Part shown: in pieces, positions 22,707 to 33,395 of the stretch
Position numbering within the stretch: position 1 is the first letter of the stretch
Layout: every line of letters starts with the position of its first letter
NCBI GenBank assembly: GCA_010093605.1
Contig: MU004187.1
Location: forward strand, 625,383-689,382
Direction of reading: 5' to 3'
Length of the DNA stretch: 64,000 nucleotides
Source of the DNA: Lophium mytilinum
Lineage: Eukaryota > Ascomycota > Dothideomycetes > Mytilinidiales > Mytilinidiaceae
Notes under the pieces: generated by a model
Seen by the model: the letters and a program-made list of their open reading frames with translations, nothing else
Databases searched by the model: none
Told to the model about the DNA's origin: nothing
Position numbers and translations under genes: made by a program

Positions 22707-24664
22707 CTACGCCAAACCCGGCCCAGGCCTCATCTCCGTCCAACCCCCATTGACCGCCCACTTCCCCGCCTTCGTGTAATCTGCCGTACGACTCCCGCTC
22801 AGAAACCCAAACCTGAAATACTCCGGCACTTCCCTGTCATGCCTCACCCACGTAAACGAGTTCTTCCCTCGATCCTCATAGCCACGGAAGCGCTCGACAT
22901 CATTGACGAGCACGCTGAGCCCGTCGTACAACCCAGGAAGCGGAAGAGTCCACTCAAAGGTTATATTCGGCAGCAAGCCCGAGGAAATCGGGTTGTTGTA
23001 CACGATAGGCGGTAATATCAGCGGCAGCAAAGAGCCGAGTGGGGCATCCCCGCGCAGCTCATCGGGTGTTTGGAGGATGCTGTCAAAGCCCCACCGCGCA
23101 ATGCCGTTGATGAACAGACCAATCAAGATTCCTTGGAAGAGCAGGCTGGGGCGGTTCTGCATGGCTGTTCCTGGAACGAGGAGTAGGGCGAGGATGTAGT
23201 GATGGATACGAACGTTCATTTTCGGGACAGCGACCATAGCGAGTATGCAGGCGACGAAAATGCCGTAGACGGCGAGGTAGCGCGGAAGGCGGCCTTCGAC
23301 GCGGATGGCCCAGGCTTGGCCAACGGCGATGAAGAAGAGCGAGAGGACTACGATGATGAGAGCCGGGATTGCGCCAGGCTGCTGTTGGATGTCGTGTGGT
23401 GTTAGGCGCTGGATCGGGATCCTGTCGAAGGTGTAGTTGTTCAGCGCGCCCACCCAGCACCCGCCGAGCCATAGAATAGTCTTCTCGAATTGGGCGTGCA
23501 GCCCGACTTGTTGGCGCCGCACGCAGTACTTGTAAACAACGAACATGCAGAATGATGCGGGAAGGAAACGGCCGAGCGCTATGCTGACGATGGAATAGTA
23601 ATCGGTCAGATTCGGCGGGTCTGATGCAAGGGCGACGTGGAAGAAGATGCCAGTGTATACGGAGGGAAGGAATACGGCGGGCGACGTTGTGAATAGAGAT
23701 AGGAGAATAGTGAAAGTCAGAGAAACGCCGAGTAGAGGCCAACGGAGATCGCGACACTTTGATGAAGTGCCTGATAGGAATGAAAAGGATTTAGGAAAGT
23801 AGGAATCGAATCCTATGCTAGTGATGCGGTTTTGCTTCACACTGGGAAATCTGCTCTGCTCGCCAACTAGAGAGACTACTCCGCAGCCTCCATCCTGGTT
23901 ACTGATGAAGCCGGCATGTATCGCGGCGCCGCATATGAATGAGTCGCCGCGATAAAATGTATATTCAAGGTCTTTCTCTTTATTTGTCGGCCCGCCAATG
24001 ACCAAAGGTCGATAGTTGACCTCCTGGTCCCCTACTGCGTGAGGATTAACTACTTCGACTCGTTTGCAGTTCGCGGGGCACCTGAATGCCAAGGTACTAT
24101 TTTCAAATGGGCGGCACAGGTTGCCGTTCAGGCCACAGCCGTTGCCATCATTCCTGTCACATGTATGAGTATACGTCTGCGAATGTAGGATCGTCAAGCT
24201 TACCAGAATCTATCAGTGCACGTCACCCTCACAGGAGAGCCATGCCCAGGTATATCACTCGCGAACGCAGACCTGTGCAGGACCAGCCCAAAGCACAGCA
24301 GCCAACAAATGTAGAAGAATATCAACAGCAGGACCTTCTGCTTTCGCTTCGGAAAGTAGTTGTTCAAAAACTGGACGGGCGCGTATTGTACAGTTGGGAA
24401 GTACGGCTGTATCTTCCACGGCCGCGGCGGCTGAGGCCCCTTTGCCCATCTTGTTATCGCCCGAGACGTCCGCTGAACCCGTGTAGGTATGTATTTGAGT
24501 ATCGGCGAGGGCTGGCGGTAGGGATAGTTCTCGTCGTCGGAGGCTTCGGCTCCATCTATAAGCACCGCATCCTCCCCGATTGTGATTGTCCCGTCAGAGC
24601 TCACGCTGGTCGCATCGTCATGGTACGCGTGGGGAGGAGCCGCTTCGTCGTCTTGCTGCTCCAT
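22707..24664 (-). CDS. LCCL-domain multi-pass membrane protein
   Basis: The product is a 635-residue integral membrane protein with an LCCL domain facing the lumen or the outside. Exon 1 is 24664-24204 and exon 2 is 24153-22707, with a 50-nt intron (GTAAGC, GACAG) inside the codon for Trp of DRFW. The order is an acidic cytosolic N-terminus, one membrane segment (VLLLIFFYICWLLCFGL), the cysteine-rich LCCL domain (CGLNGNLCRPF, FRCPANC, DSFICGAAIHAG, GGCGVV), and then a bundle of about eight hydrophobic helices. The C-terminus ends with a conserved-looking soluble tail. This architecture is common in filamentous fungi, and its function is unknown to me. The frame continues upstream of the chosen ATG, but no other ATG is in frame. 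Confidence 0.87.
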
Positions 24665-25303
24665 GGCTGATATATTTTGTAATTCGTGATGCGAGGCTTC
24701 CGGAGACACTTTGGCGGGCAATGGATCGTTGGCGCGCAGCACTCAACAGCGACGCGGATGATGATAGGAATGCGAGCTGAGCTATACAGAAACCGAGAAG
24801 AAACGATAGGTATCGATGATGTACAGCAATTCAACGTCAAAAGGGACAGTGTTGTTCATGCACAGAAAAGCATGGTGGACCGCTGCCACCTGCTCGGCCC
24901 ACCACCTGCGTTAGCGTCGCATCGCCGGGCCCTTCGGCACAGGCGCCATACCGGCATGGTGGTTTGGTTTCATACGGGGAACGTGACTGATCTTACGGTC
25001 TCTTTTGTTGGAAGATCCTTTGTTTGTGTTACAGAAGTCGGATCTACAGATTCCGTTCGGGCGCATCTGTATACTTGTAACAGGAGTTAAGCTTGAACCT
25101 GCATCGAGAGGGGCATACGAGCCCGCGGCGCGTCATTGATTAGTTAGTGTCAATGAAATAGGCCTGCTTATCAATGCAAGGCAGCTATCGCGAAGTGTGT
25201 AGGGCGCGGACAAGATGCGGACAAGCTGTCAAACACTTCATCATCTATTCTCTATATGTCGCCATAGACCTTATCAAAATTTATAGATACTTCAGCCGCC
25301 CTC
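24665..25303. promoter_or_regulatory. divergent promoter region (LCCL protein / aminotransferase)
   Basis: Two genes start away from each other over 639 bp. The sequence has no obvious TATA box for the LCCL gene; short AT-rich patches occur near 25250-25290, just upstream of the aminotransferase ATG. I see no other gene. Confidence 0.5.
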
Positions 25304-27215
25304 ATGTCTTCTAATAATGTGAATGTCGCATCCGTGGCGCTGCCAGATCCTGTTGATCTAACCCACCATCTCTCGAGGAGTACCAAAGCACGGGAAGCCT
25401 CCTCTGTAAAGTCGTTTTACAAGTACTTCGCAATACCTGGAATTGGACAGCTTGCCGGAGGTTCGATTAACCTCCCCATATTTTTTGAGCTCCGGATTTG
25501 TGCTGACAACTGTATCAGGACTTCCTAACGCCAGTTACTTCCCGTACGACACCCTCGAAGCCAAAGCCGCACTCCCAAACCGTTTCAAACCCACACCAAT
25601 CAAGCCGATTGACCCTCCTACATCAGAATTAGCTTCCACTAGGATCTCGGATTCGCCAGCTTCGACACGAGTCGTCGTCCCCCACAGCGCGGGGATCGCC
25701 GACCCTCTGCGGACCATTGATCTCACAACAGCGCTGCAATATGGCACTGCTCAAGGCTACCCCTCGTTATACTACTTCATCCGGAAGTTTACCCTGGAGA
25801 ATCTACATCCCACGATTCCATACAAGGGCGGGGCTGAGATAATCTTGACATGCGGCTCGACCGACGGCTTTTCAAAGGCAATCCAAGCTCTTTCTAATGA
25901 ATGGAGCGAGGGCCATGATCCGATCGATGAGAGGCCGGGTCTCCTGGTCGAAGAATACTGCTACATGAACGCCATCCAAGCGGCCAGGCCTCGAGGCCTC
26001 AGCATTGCCCCCGTGAAGATCGACGACGAGGGCATGATGGCCACCGGAAAAGGAGGACTAGAAGACGTGCTGGAGAACTGGGACTTCTCAAAAGGTAGAC
26101 GGCCGCACCTGATGTATACTGTAACGTAAGTAGCCCAATTCCGACCTCACTGTCGTAGCCCTGAGTACTAACCTGCCAACCTCCGCAGCATCGGCCAAAA
26201 CCCCACCAGCGGTACCCTCAGCGTCGCCCGCCGCAAAGAAATCTACGCCCTCTGCGTCAAATACGACGTCATCATCATCGAAGACGACCCATACTGGTAC
26301 CTGCAATTCCCCTCTGCCTCCCCTAATGCTACACCCCCACCCCCAGCCCCCAAGTCGTCTGGCTTCCCATTCCTCGACTCCCTGATCCCCTCTTACCTCT
26401 CCGTCGACTACCAAGGCCGAGTCGTTCGCCTCGACACCTTTTCCAAGACCGTCGCGCCAGGCTGCCGCCTTGGCTGGATCACCGCCCAGCCCGTCCTCGT
26501 CGAGCGCATCCTACGCATCACCGAGACCAGCACGCAGCAGCCCTCAGGCTTCGTGCAAGCCATGATCGCGGAGCTGATCATGGGCCCACAAAGCCGCAGC
26601 GACGGCGGGCGCGGCGGCGCAGCCGACGGCAGCGGCTGGAAAGTTGACGGTTGGGTGCGGTGGCTCGAAGGCTTGCGGGGGAACTACGAGCGGCGCATGA
26701 ACGCGATGTGCGACATCATGGACGCTGGGAAGCAAGTCGTGAAGGCGGGCCGGCGGGGCTCTCTCTCAGCGGTCGCCGACGACGAGTGGGCCGTCGTCGA
26801 GAAGACGAAGATCTACGACTTTGTGAGGCCGCTGGGCGGCATGTTCGTCTGGGTCCGGTTCGACTTCACGACGCATCCGCTGCGCAAGACGGTGCCGCTC
26901 CCGCGGTTGTCGGCGGCGCTGTGGGTGTTTTGGACGACGAAGCCGTATAAGGTGCTTGCGGCGCCTGGGAGCATCTTCGCGCCGACGGAGGAGATTCGGG
27001 ATGGGGATGCGTGGGAGTGCTTCCGGCTGTGCTTTGCGGCCGTCGATGATGATGTGCTGGAGGATATCAGCCATCGGTTCGTGGACGGTGCGCAGGCGTT
27101 TTGGCGGATTAAGAACAAGGAGAAGATTGACGAGCTGTTGAAGGATGAGGCGCCGCCCGCGATGCAGGCGGGTGAGGGGAATGCTGGGTTGGCCATGTTG
27201 ACTGGGTTTTGCTAG
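25304..27215 (+). CDS. PLP-dependent aminotransferase, class I/II (aromatic/aminoadipate type)
   Basis: The gene encodes 596 residues of a fold-type I aminotransferase, similar to fungal aromatic and 2-aminoadipate/kynurenine transaminases. It moves amino groups between an amino acid and a 2-oxo acid with pyridoxal phosphate. Exons are 25304-25460, 25519-26125 and 26189-27215. The first intron has the uncommon donor GTTCGA with a good branch (CTGAC) and acceptor (TATCAG); joining restores GGLPNASYFP. Seen marks are SLYYFIRKF, TCGSTDGFSKAI, EEYCYMNAI, the substrate-side IGQNPTSGT, IIIEDDPYWYLQF, and the PLP-lysine motif TFSKTVAPGCRLGW. An insert near residues 460-500 (GGRGGAADGSG) is low-complexity. 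The 3' end faces the APC6 gene. Confidence 0.9.
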
Positions 27216-27631
27216 AGGTGTGTCATTGGGACACGGCATATATGGACTACCACGGCGTCAGGTATGATGACACCATGTAAGCACACTTTGAGACATTGGA
27301 TACATGCTATAGAGAAATGATTATGAAGCATAAATAAAAGCTGCTAAGCTCACACTGTTGTTGTGGCAGGGTGATTGCGAGGCGAGTGAGATATCAGTGG
27401 ATGAGACTGTCGAATTGTTCTGGTATGGTTTCAACGTCACGTGGAGGGTCAAATGAGCAACCTTGTCAAGATATCCGTACATGGGATGCACGCTCCCAAT
27501 ACACTCAAAGCCCAGAGTCAAAAGAAACGCTTACCCCATTATCAGAGCTACAGGGGAATTACTCCGAAACGCCGCCCAATGCTATGCCGGTCATATCCAA
27601 ATCACGTACCTGGTGCAACGCTTTCCAACCC
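27216..27631. other. intergenic region between convergent genes
   Basis: This 416-bp spacer separates the stop codons of the aminotransferase and APC6 genes. It should contain both 3' ends; AATAAA-like AT-rich sequence is seen near 27330. No gene is visible. Confidence 0.55.
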
Positions 27632-29503
27632 TCAGTCATCATCCGAATCAACGAGCATGCTCTCCCCAGCCCCCGTCACATCACCCTCACTCAACCGACC
27701 CCTAGGTCTCCTCCTCGCCTTCCCATTGATAGCCTCCCCTTTCCGCTCCCCTATTCTCCGTTCGAACTCCTCTTCTTCGCTGTCACCCATCAAGGGCACA
27801 GCCTCATTAACCTCCAATGCCTTCCCTAGCAGGTCCGTTGCGATCGGGTCCTGCGGACTGACAGCCAACGCCTCGTGCAGAGCAATGACGGCTTGCCAGC
27901 TATCGCCCATCTCCAAAAGCACCAGCCCCTTGGCGCAGAAAACACCGGCGTCCTTCCCACCAGCCCGGAGAACGTCATCGAAGGCTGCGAGAGCTTCGGG
28001 GAACTGCCCCGTTCGCCGTAGAGCATGGCCCAGGTTTGCACGCGTAGCAAGCCAGGCCCTAGGGTCAGACCCGATCTCCGTCGCTAGCGTGAGCGCAAGT
28101 TTGAATAGAGCTATGGAGTTCTGCAAATCGTCTTCGTGGTATAGGACTACGCCTAGTTCATTAAGTAGTAGGGGGTCGGTCTTGCATAGTCCGTATGCGG
28201 TGTTGAGGTATTCGTGCGCCAGGGGCATATTGTTCAGTTGAAGATTCTGCATTCCCAAGAATAGCTGTGGTAGATGCGTTCCCTGGAAGAGGCGCGCAGC
28301 GGTTGAGTACGCTGATATTGCCTGGTCGTGCTCGCCTTCTGCAGCGAAGGTGTGCGCGAAACCGATCCAGGCGGGGCCGAAGTGCGGATCCATCATTGAG
28401 GCTTTGGAGAAGAATCGCCGTGCTTCGGCGATGCGGTTGATGGTGAGATAGTAGACGCCGATTGCGAGCCAGGCAGAGGGCTCTTCGGGGTGGTTGTCTG
28501 CGAGATCGTGGGCGAGGAGGAAGAGGGCGTTTCTCTCATTGAGTTCATGTAGACAAGCAAGATGTATGGGGAATGTGTTGAAGTTGTATGGGTCCTTCTC
28601 TAGTATAGAGGATGTAAGAGCGAGGGCTTCCTTGAAGCGACATTGAGTGAACAGGAGTTCGGCTTTGGAGAGAAGGATGTCGGGGTTTGTGGCGAGGTTA
28701 TAATGGGTAGATAGGGTCTCTGTTGCCGTGGCGAACTCTTCGGGATGCTCGTACTTAGATAGTCTGGTAGTGTAAAGCATTTTCGTAAACTCGGCAGCTT
28801 CTTGAGAGGTAGAATTGCTGTCCGCCGTAATGGTGTCGAAGTTTAGGGATTCCAAAAACTTCCACTCCTCGCTTGGGGACATAAGGGAGTTCTTCATGAG
28901 CTGATCGAAGGCTTCGAAGCACTGGACGTCTATCCGGACGGCATCTTTGTAGCAATCCTTGGCTCGATCAAAGGCGTTCTGTTTGGCGAAACAGACTCCC
29001 CTCAGGTAACACATGGCGGCCTCGAATCGTATATTGGAGATATCTTCTTTATCCCTCTCTTCGCTGCGATCCACTCTGTCGCTTCTGGCTCCCAGCTTCG
29101 AGTGTTTTCGGGCATCGACATGCTGGAGCTTCCTCCTGGCACTCCCAGGCGCAGTTATGAGATGTACCGGGTTCTTGTCGCCCAAGATGTTCAACGCTTC
29201 GTCAAACTTCCCCTGCTTTATGCAACAATGCGCGGCCAGGTATTTACACGAGGGATTGTTGGCGATAAGGTCTTGTCGAGAGAGGAAGCTCTGGGCGCGA
29301 GTGTAATTGCCAGTCGAGAAGTGAACTTGAGCGAGCCAAAATGCGTCTTTGTCATTATCTTGGGCATAGTCAGTAGATGATACAGTGCGAGCACGCATAG
29401 ACGTACTCGTTAAAGCCAGTAATTTGTCCCCAATAAATATAGCGGACTCGTACTGGTGTTTATTCAAGGCGTCCTGCCGCCATTCGCGGAGGAACTTCTC
29501 CAT
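27632..29503 (-). CDS. CDC16: anaphase-promoting complex subunit 6 (Cdc16/Cut9)
   Basis: The product is a TPR scaffold subunit of the anaphase-promoting complex, the nuclear ubiquitin ligase that triggers sister separation and mitotic exit. The unspliced frame gives 623 residues. Family marks are FLREWRQDALNKHQYESAIF at the N-terminus, AFWLAQVHFSTGNYTRA, then TPR motifs across most of the protein, for example WLAIGVYYLTINRIAEARRF, FGPAWIGFAHTFAAEGEHDQ and LLNELGVVLYHEDDL. An acidic Ser-rich tail ends MLVDSDDD. The segment 29406-29359 has all marks of a 48-nt intron and contains no stop. Removing it gives ALTNNDKDAFWLAQ and 607 residues, which I judge the main product. The gene shares a 304-bp upstream region with the splicing factor gene YJU2. 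Confidence 0.93.
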   Translation of the reverse strand: MEKFLREWRQDALNKHQYESAIFIGDKLLALTSTSMRARTVSSTDYAQDNDKDAFWLAQVHFSTGNYTRAQSFLSRQDLIANNPSCKYLAAHCCIKQGKFDEALNILGDKNPVHLITAPGSARRKLQHVDARKHSKLGARSDRVDRSEERDKEDISNIRFEAAMCYLRGVCFAKQNAFDRAKDCYKDAVRIDVQCFEAFDQLMKNSLMSPSEEWKFLESLNFDTITADSNSTSQEAAEFTKMLYTTRLSKYEHPEEFATATETLSTHYNLATNPDILLSKAELLFTQCRFKEALALTSSILEKDPYNFNTFPIHLACLHELNERNALFLLAHDLADNHPEEPSAWLAIGVYYLTINRIAEARRFFSKASMMDPHFGPAWIGFAHTFAAEGEHDQAISAYSTAARLFQGTHLPQLFLGMQNLQLNNMPLAHEYLNTAYGLCKTDPLLLNELGVVLYHEDDLQNSIALFKLALTLATEIGSDPRAWLATRANLGHALRRTGQFPEALAAFDDVLRAGGKDAGVFCAKGLVLLEMGDSWQAVIALHEALAVSPQDPIATDLLGKALEVNEAVPLMGDSEEEEFERRIGERKGEAINGKARRRPRGRLSEGDVTGAGESMLVDSDDD

Positions 29504-29807
29504 CTCGATCTGCGAAAGATGTGAGGGGAAAGAAAGCTAGAAGAAGAACTGAAAGTAAGCATAGAGGAGTGTAAAGCCATATGGCAGACGTCAGGAGCCT
29601 CCGAACTTGTGCATCGAGTCGCGCTTCACTGTCGTAAACAATGTGAAAGATCCCGGCGCAAGATCCGTGGGCACGTGCCTCATTTTCTTAGCGCGGCGGG
29701 GCGGGGCGGAATTAATTGACCTTCGCCGCCTAGCTTTACTCTTCATTCAACACCCCTTCGAACCACGACAACCCCAGCAACCCTTCCACCACCTCGCAAC
29801 CGCCACC
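29504..29807. promoter_or_regulatory. shared divergent promoter (CDC16 / YJU2)
   Basis: The start codons of two housekeeping genes lie 304 bp apart on opposite strands. No TATA box is evident, as is usual for constitutive fungal genes. Pyrimidine- and CAACC-rich sequence just before the YJU2 ATG resembles a fungal initiation region, and the ATG context CCACCATG is optimal. Confidence 0.5.
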
Positions 29808-30638
29808 ATGTCCGAACGAAAAGTACTCTCCAAATACTACCCCCCCGATTTCGACCCCTCGAAGATCACCCGCACGCGCGGGCCCAAGCAAGCCGGTCCC
29901 AAAGTCCAAGTCGTGCGCCTCATGGCCCCCTTCAGCATGAAGTGCCTCCACTGCGGCGAATACATCTACAAAGGCCGCAAATTCAACGCGCGCAAGGAAA
30001 CCACAGACATTAAATACTACGCGATCACCATCTACCGCTTCTACATCCGCTGCACGCGGTGCTCGGGCGAAATCACGTTCAAAACGGACCCGGCGAACAT
30101 GGACTATGAGTGCGAGCGGGGTGCCAAGCGGAATTTCGAGCCGTGGCGGGAGGCGAAATTGGCGGAGGAGACGGAGGAGCAGCGGCTGGATAGGCTGGAG
30201 AGAGAGGAGGCGGAGCGGGATGTTATGAAGGAGCTGGAGGTCAAAACAATCGATGCAAAGACGGAGATGGCGATTGCGGACGCGTTGGACGAGATTCGGT
30301 CTCGGAATGCAAGGATCGAGAAGGCGGAGAAGGATGGAGGGACGACGGCGGTGGAGAAAGATGTCGTAGGGGAGGAGCGGCGGCGGCAGGAAGAGGAGGA
30401 CGCCGAGACTGCGAGGAAAGCGTTCGAAAGCAGGACGATGCCGGATCTCGAGGAGGAAATCATTGATATGGACGAGTCTTCAACCGATGGTGAAGGATCT
30501 GTCGCAAGTTCCTCAACCATGAGTGCTTCGACGTTGGCCATGCCTCCGCCCCCGGTTCCGGCGTTCAAGCGACAGGTCAAGAAGAAGAAGGATTTCAGTG
30601 CGGCACTTGGGATCAAGAAGAAGCCTTCTTTGGTTTAG
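29808..30638 (+). CDS. YJU2: splicing factor Yju2 (CWC16 family)
   Basis: The 276-residue protein is a step I splicing factor that joins the activated spliceosome with the Prp19 complex. The start MSERKVLSKYYPPDFDPSKI is the family signature, so I prefer it over an upstream in-frame extension of 67 codons. A C2C2 zinc site is formed by Cys46, Cys49, Cys82 and Cys85 (KCLHCGEYI and RCTRCSGEI), followed by the TDPANMDYECERGAKRNFEPW motif region. The C-terminal half is a highly charged coiled coil (EEQRLDRLEREEAER) and ends with a basic tail (KRQVKKKKDF). No intron is present. It is about the usual length for fungal Yju2. Confidence 0.94.
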   Translation: MSERKVLSKYYPPDFDPSKITRTRGPKQAGPKVQVVRLMAPFSMKCLHCGEYIYKGRKFNARKETTDIKYYAITIYRFYIRCTRCSGEITFKTDPANMDYECERGAKRNFEPWREAKLAEETEEQRLDRLEREEAERDVMKELEVKTIDAKTEMAIADALDEIRSRNARIEKAEKDGGTTAVEKDVVGEERRRQEEEDAETARKAFESRTMPDLEEEIIDMDESSTDGEGSVASSSTMSASTLAMPPPPVPAFKRQVKKKKDFSAALGIKKKPSLV

Positions 30639-31607
30639 AGCTAACAACCTTCGTATGGCGTTCTAGCGTTTGCATTATATGGATATATCCCAGCGAGACC
30701 GATGTCCTACATCGGACTCCAAATAGCATGGTAGAGACTGAGTGCAACTATGCTTCTTTACTGTCCAACAATAGTACCAACATAGACCCTCATGTTGCTC
30801 GTTCCAACTGCTGAAGCTGTGCCAACCGCAGATGGTACCTATCCAACCACTACTTCCTTAGACCCACCAAGTACAGTGACAAGCCACAAGTCTGGGCACA
30901 ATGGAACAATGGTACGCAACGGCTTGGAGTACCCCCACAGCGTTTCGAAGACTTAAGGGCGACGTCAAACACCGAGAAGTGCAGATTAGACTGCTTCTTG
31001 ACTAGTTGCCTGTTCGGCAGTCAAACTACCCCCATAGTGGTGTTGAGTGGGCAAGTTGGAGCTGAGTCCTTGTGCCCAGACGTGTGGCCTAGGACTGTAA
31101 CACCCGGTCCTCGATGGTCTCGTATTATCCTTGCTCAAAATAGGTATCCGAGTGAAAGCGAACTAACGTGTCCCCTTTGGGCCAAGTTATGTTGAAAGCA
31201 CTCACTGCGTTTCATATCTGCACTTAAGAAGTAAACGGACGGGTGAGCGTTTGACTGCCCACGATCGTCTGAAAGCAATACTGCTAAAACCATATTAATA
31301 TTAGACCTCGGGGTCTTCTCTGTCGAAGCAAATCCGATCGAACGGGTATCGTTTGAGGTGGCAAGGTATTCAATTTGTTCTCGTGTGAGATGAGTCTCAA
31401 CTGCCCGGTTTCATTCCTGTCAGCAAGGGCCTTCTTGTAACGCGAATCTGACCAAATCCTTGAGGATTGCACTCACTTTTTGGCTACAAAGCCCCTTTCC
31501 TCCTCGCTAACCTTGTCAGAAATGACAGTAGAATAGCACCTCCAACTCCCATAAGTGCCCAAGCCTAAGATAGGGTGCTCTTGCTAGCAACCTGAGCCGA
31601 GGACGCT
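30639..31607. other. intergenic region between convergent genes
   Basis: Nearly 1 kb separates the 3' ends of YJU2 and FAL1. Open frames here are below 70 codons and have no marks. I see no gene or repeat. Confidence 0.55.
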
Positions 31608-33162
31608 TTATGCAAGGAGATCCGCCACTGCGAAAGTCAGCATTTGATTAGGTTCAAGTTTCAGCAAAAGCCTCTTACCATTCATTGGCATCTCGTCAAT
31701 CTGGGTGGAGTAATAGACTATGCAGTGTCAGCCAAAAACAATAACGAAGAACGACGGGTTACAGACGTTCAATGTCGCGCAGGATGCGAACATCCTCAGC
31801 AGTGACGAAGTTGATAGCAACACCCTTGCGTCCAAAGCGACCGCTTCGACCAATCCGGTGGATATAGTTCTCACGATTGCTGGGAAGGTCGTAGTTGATG
31901 ACGAGAGAGACCTGTTGGACGTCGATACCGCGTGCCCAGACATCAGTGGAGATGAGGACACGGGAATTGCCCTGACGGAAGTCCTGCATGATGCTATCAC
32001 GTTCCTTCTGCGGCATTTCGCCGTGCATCGATGACACGGTGAAATTGGCCTCCCGCATCTTGTCGGTCAGCCAGTCAACCTTTCTACGAGTGTTGCAGAA
32101 GATGACGGCTTGGGTAATGGTCAAAGTGTCGTACAAGTCGCAGAGGGTATCGAATTTCCATTCCTCCTTTTCGGTAGCGATGAAGTATTGCTTGAGTCCT
32201 TCAAGGGTCAACTCATCACGCTTGACTAGAATTCTGACTGGATCGGTCATGAACTTGGTCGTCATATCCAACACATCGTACGGGAGAGTGGCGGAGACGA
32301 CAACGACCTGAGTCGCCGGGGGGAGATATCGGTAGACATCGTAGATCTGTTCCCTGAAGCCGCGGTTCAGCAGCTCATCAGCTTCATCCAGAACCAGCAT
32401 CTTGATGTTGCGGGTTCGCAAGTTTCGGCGACGGATCATGTCTGCTACACGTCCTGGCGTTCCAGAAACAACATGTTGGCCGTAGTCGAGCTTTCGAATG
32501 TCTTCGCCAACGTTGGTTCCCCCAATACATGCGTGGCACTGAACGTTCATATAGTCTCCAAGAGCCATGACAACGGATTGGATCTGGGTTGCGAGTTCGC
32601 GAGTCGGAGACAGTACCAGAGCTAGAATGTAATCAGCATAAGCGAGTTGTTGAGGATTTGCGAGTGTTACCTTGCGTCTCTCTGACAGCCGTGTCGATGA
32701 CCTGGAGAATACTGATGGAGAACGTAGCTGTCTTTCCCGTACCAGACTGCGCTTGCGCAATGGTGTCTCGGCCCTTGCAGATCTGGACAATGGCTCGAGA
32801 CTGGACTGCCGAAGGAGACTCGTATCCGTATGCGTAGATTCCTCGGAGTAGGTTTTCTAGAATGCGTCAGCTAAGATCGATCGTAGAGATTAAATAATAC
32901 AGTACCTTTCAGATGCATAGCCTCGACTGTTGACCTTCTTGTTAACAGGGGATCCGAGCGGTCAAAGGGTCAATCTTACAAGTTGGTGCACTATCATCTT
33001 GTCAGCTACTCTGGACATACTCTAAATCTGGTTCCAACTTACACTGTGACCTCCTTGGACGTGGAGAACTCCATCTTCTCTTTGCGCTCATTAGCCAGTA
33101 TTCACTCCAATGCGCGCAGCAGTCCACATACCCTCCGCCTTCCTGTCGATTCCTTCCGCCAT
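31608..33162 (-). CDS. FAL1: DEAD-box RNA helicase Fal1 / eIF4A3
   Basis: The product has 399 residues, the family's normal length. It is the eIF4A-like helicase of pre-rRNA processing in yeast and of the exon junction complex in most eukaryotes. I derive eight exons: 33162-33132, 33079-33043, 32990-32980, 32926-32906, 32856-32671, 32621-31767, 31717-31679 and 31627-31608. Introns are 49-54 nt. The third exon is 11 nt and the fourth 21 nt; only with both does the sequence read SKEVTVAPTFEAMHLKENLL. Motifs seen are the Q-motif region [63 protein letters not shown] and [10 protein letters not shown]. The penultimate exon gives [13 protein letters not shown] and the last gives VADLLA. The join at 31767 uses donor GTCTGT, which fits the conserved protein better than the GTAACC three bases further on. 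Confidence 0.93.
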
Positions 33163-33395
33163 ATTGTCTGGTATCAGCTAGATGAGCAGGTGCTATATGC
33201 GCCTAGGTTGTGGTGTAGTGAGGTAAGGCGTGGTTTGACTTTCGGAAGGTCCGAGGATTGTCAAGGTCGTCGTGAAATCGAAGCTTTGGCGCTGGACTAA
33301 ATCGAATAGTTTTTCCGCTCCGGTGAATTCTATTTGTATAAGCGTCCCTCACGTTTTCCTAACACCACGCGTCTACGTCATGAAACAAAGGTATA
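33163..33395. promoter_or_regulatory. shared divergent promoter (FAL1 / GCP5)
   Basis: The ATGs of FAL1 (minus) and the gamma-tubulin complex gene (plus) lie only 233 bp apart. No TATA box is clear. The short distance suggests a bidirectional promoter of constitutive genes. Confidence 0.5.

Noticed and set aside
29607-29807. 67-residue N-terminal extension of Yju2
   Set aside because: The extension has no ATG-context support and shows no conservation marks, whereas MSERKVLSKYYPPDF with a CCACC context is the family start.
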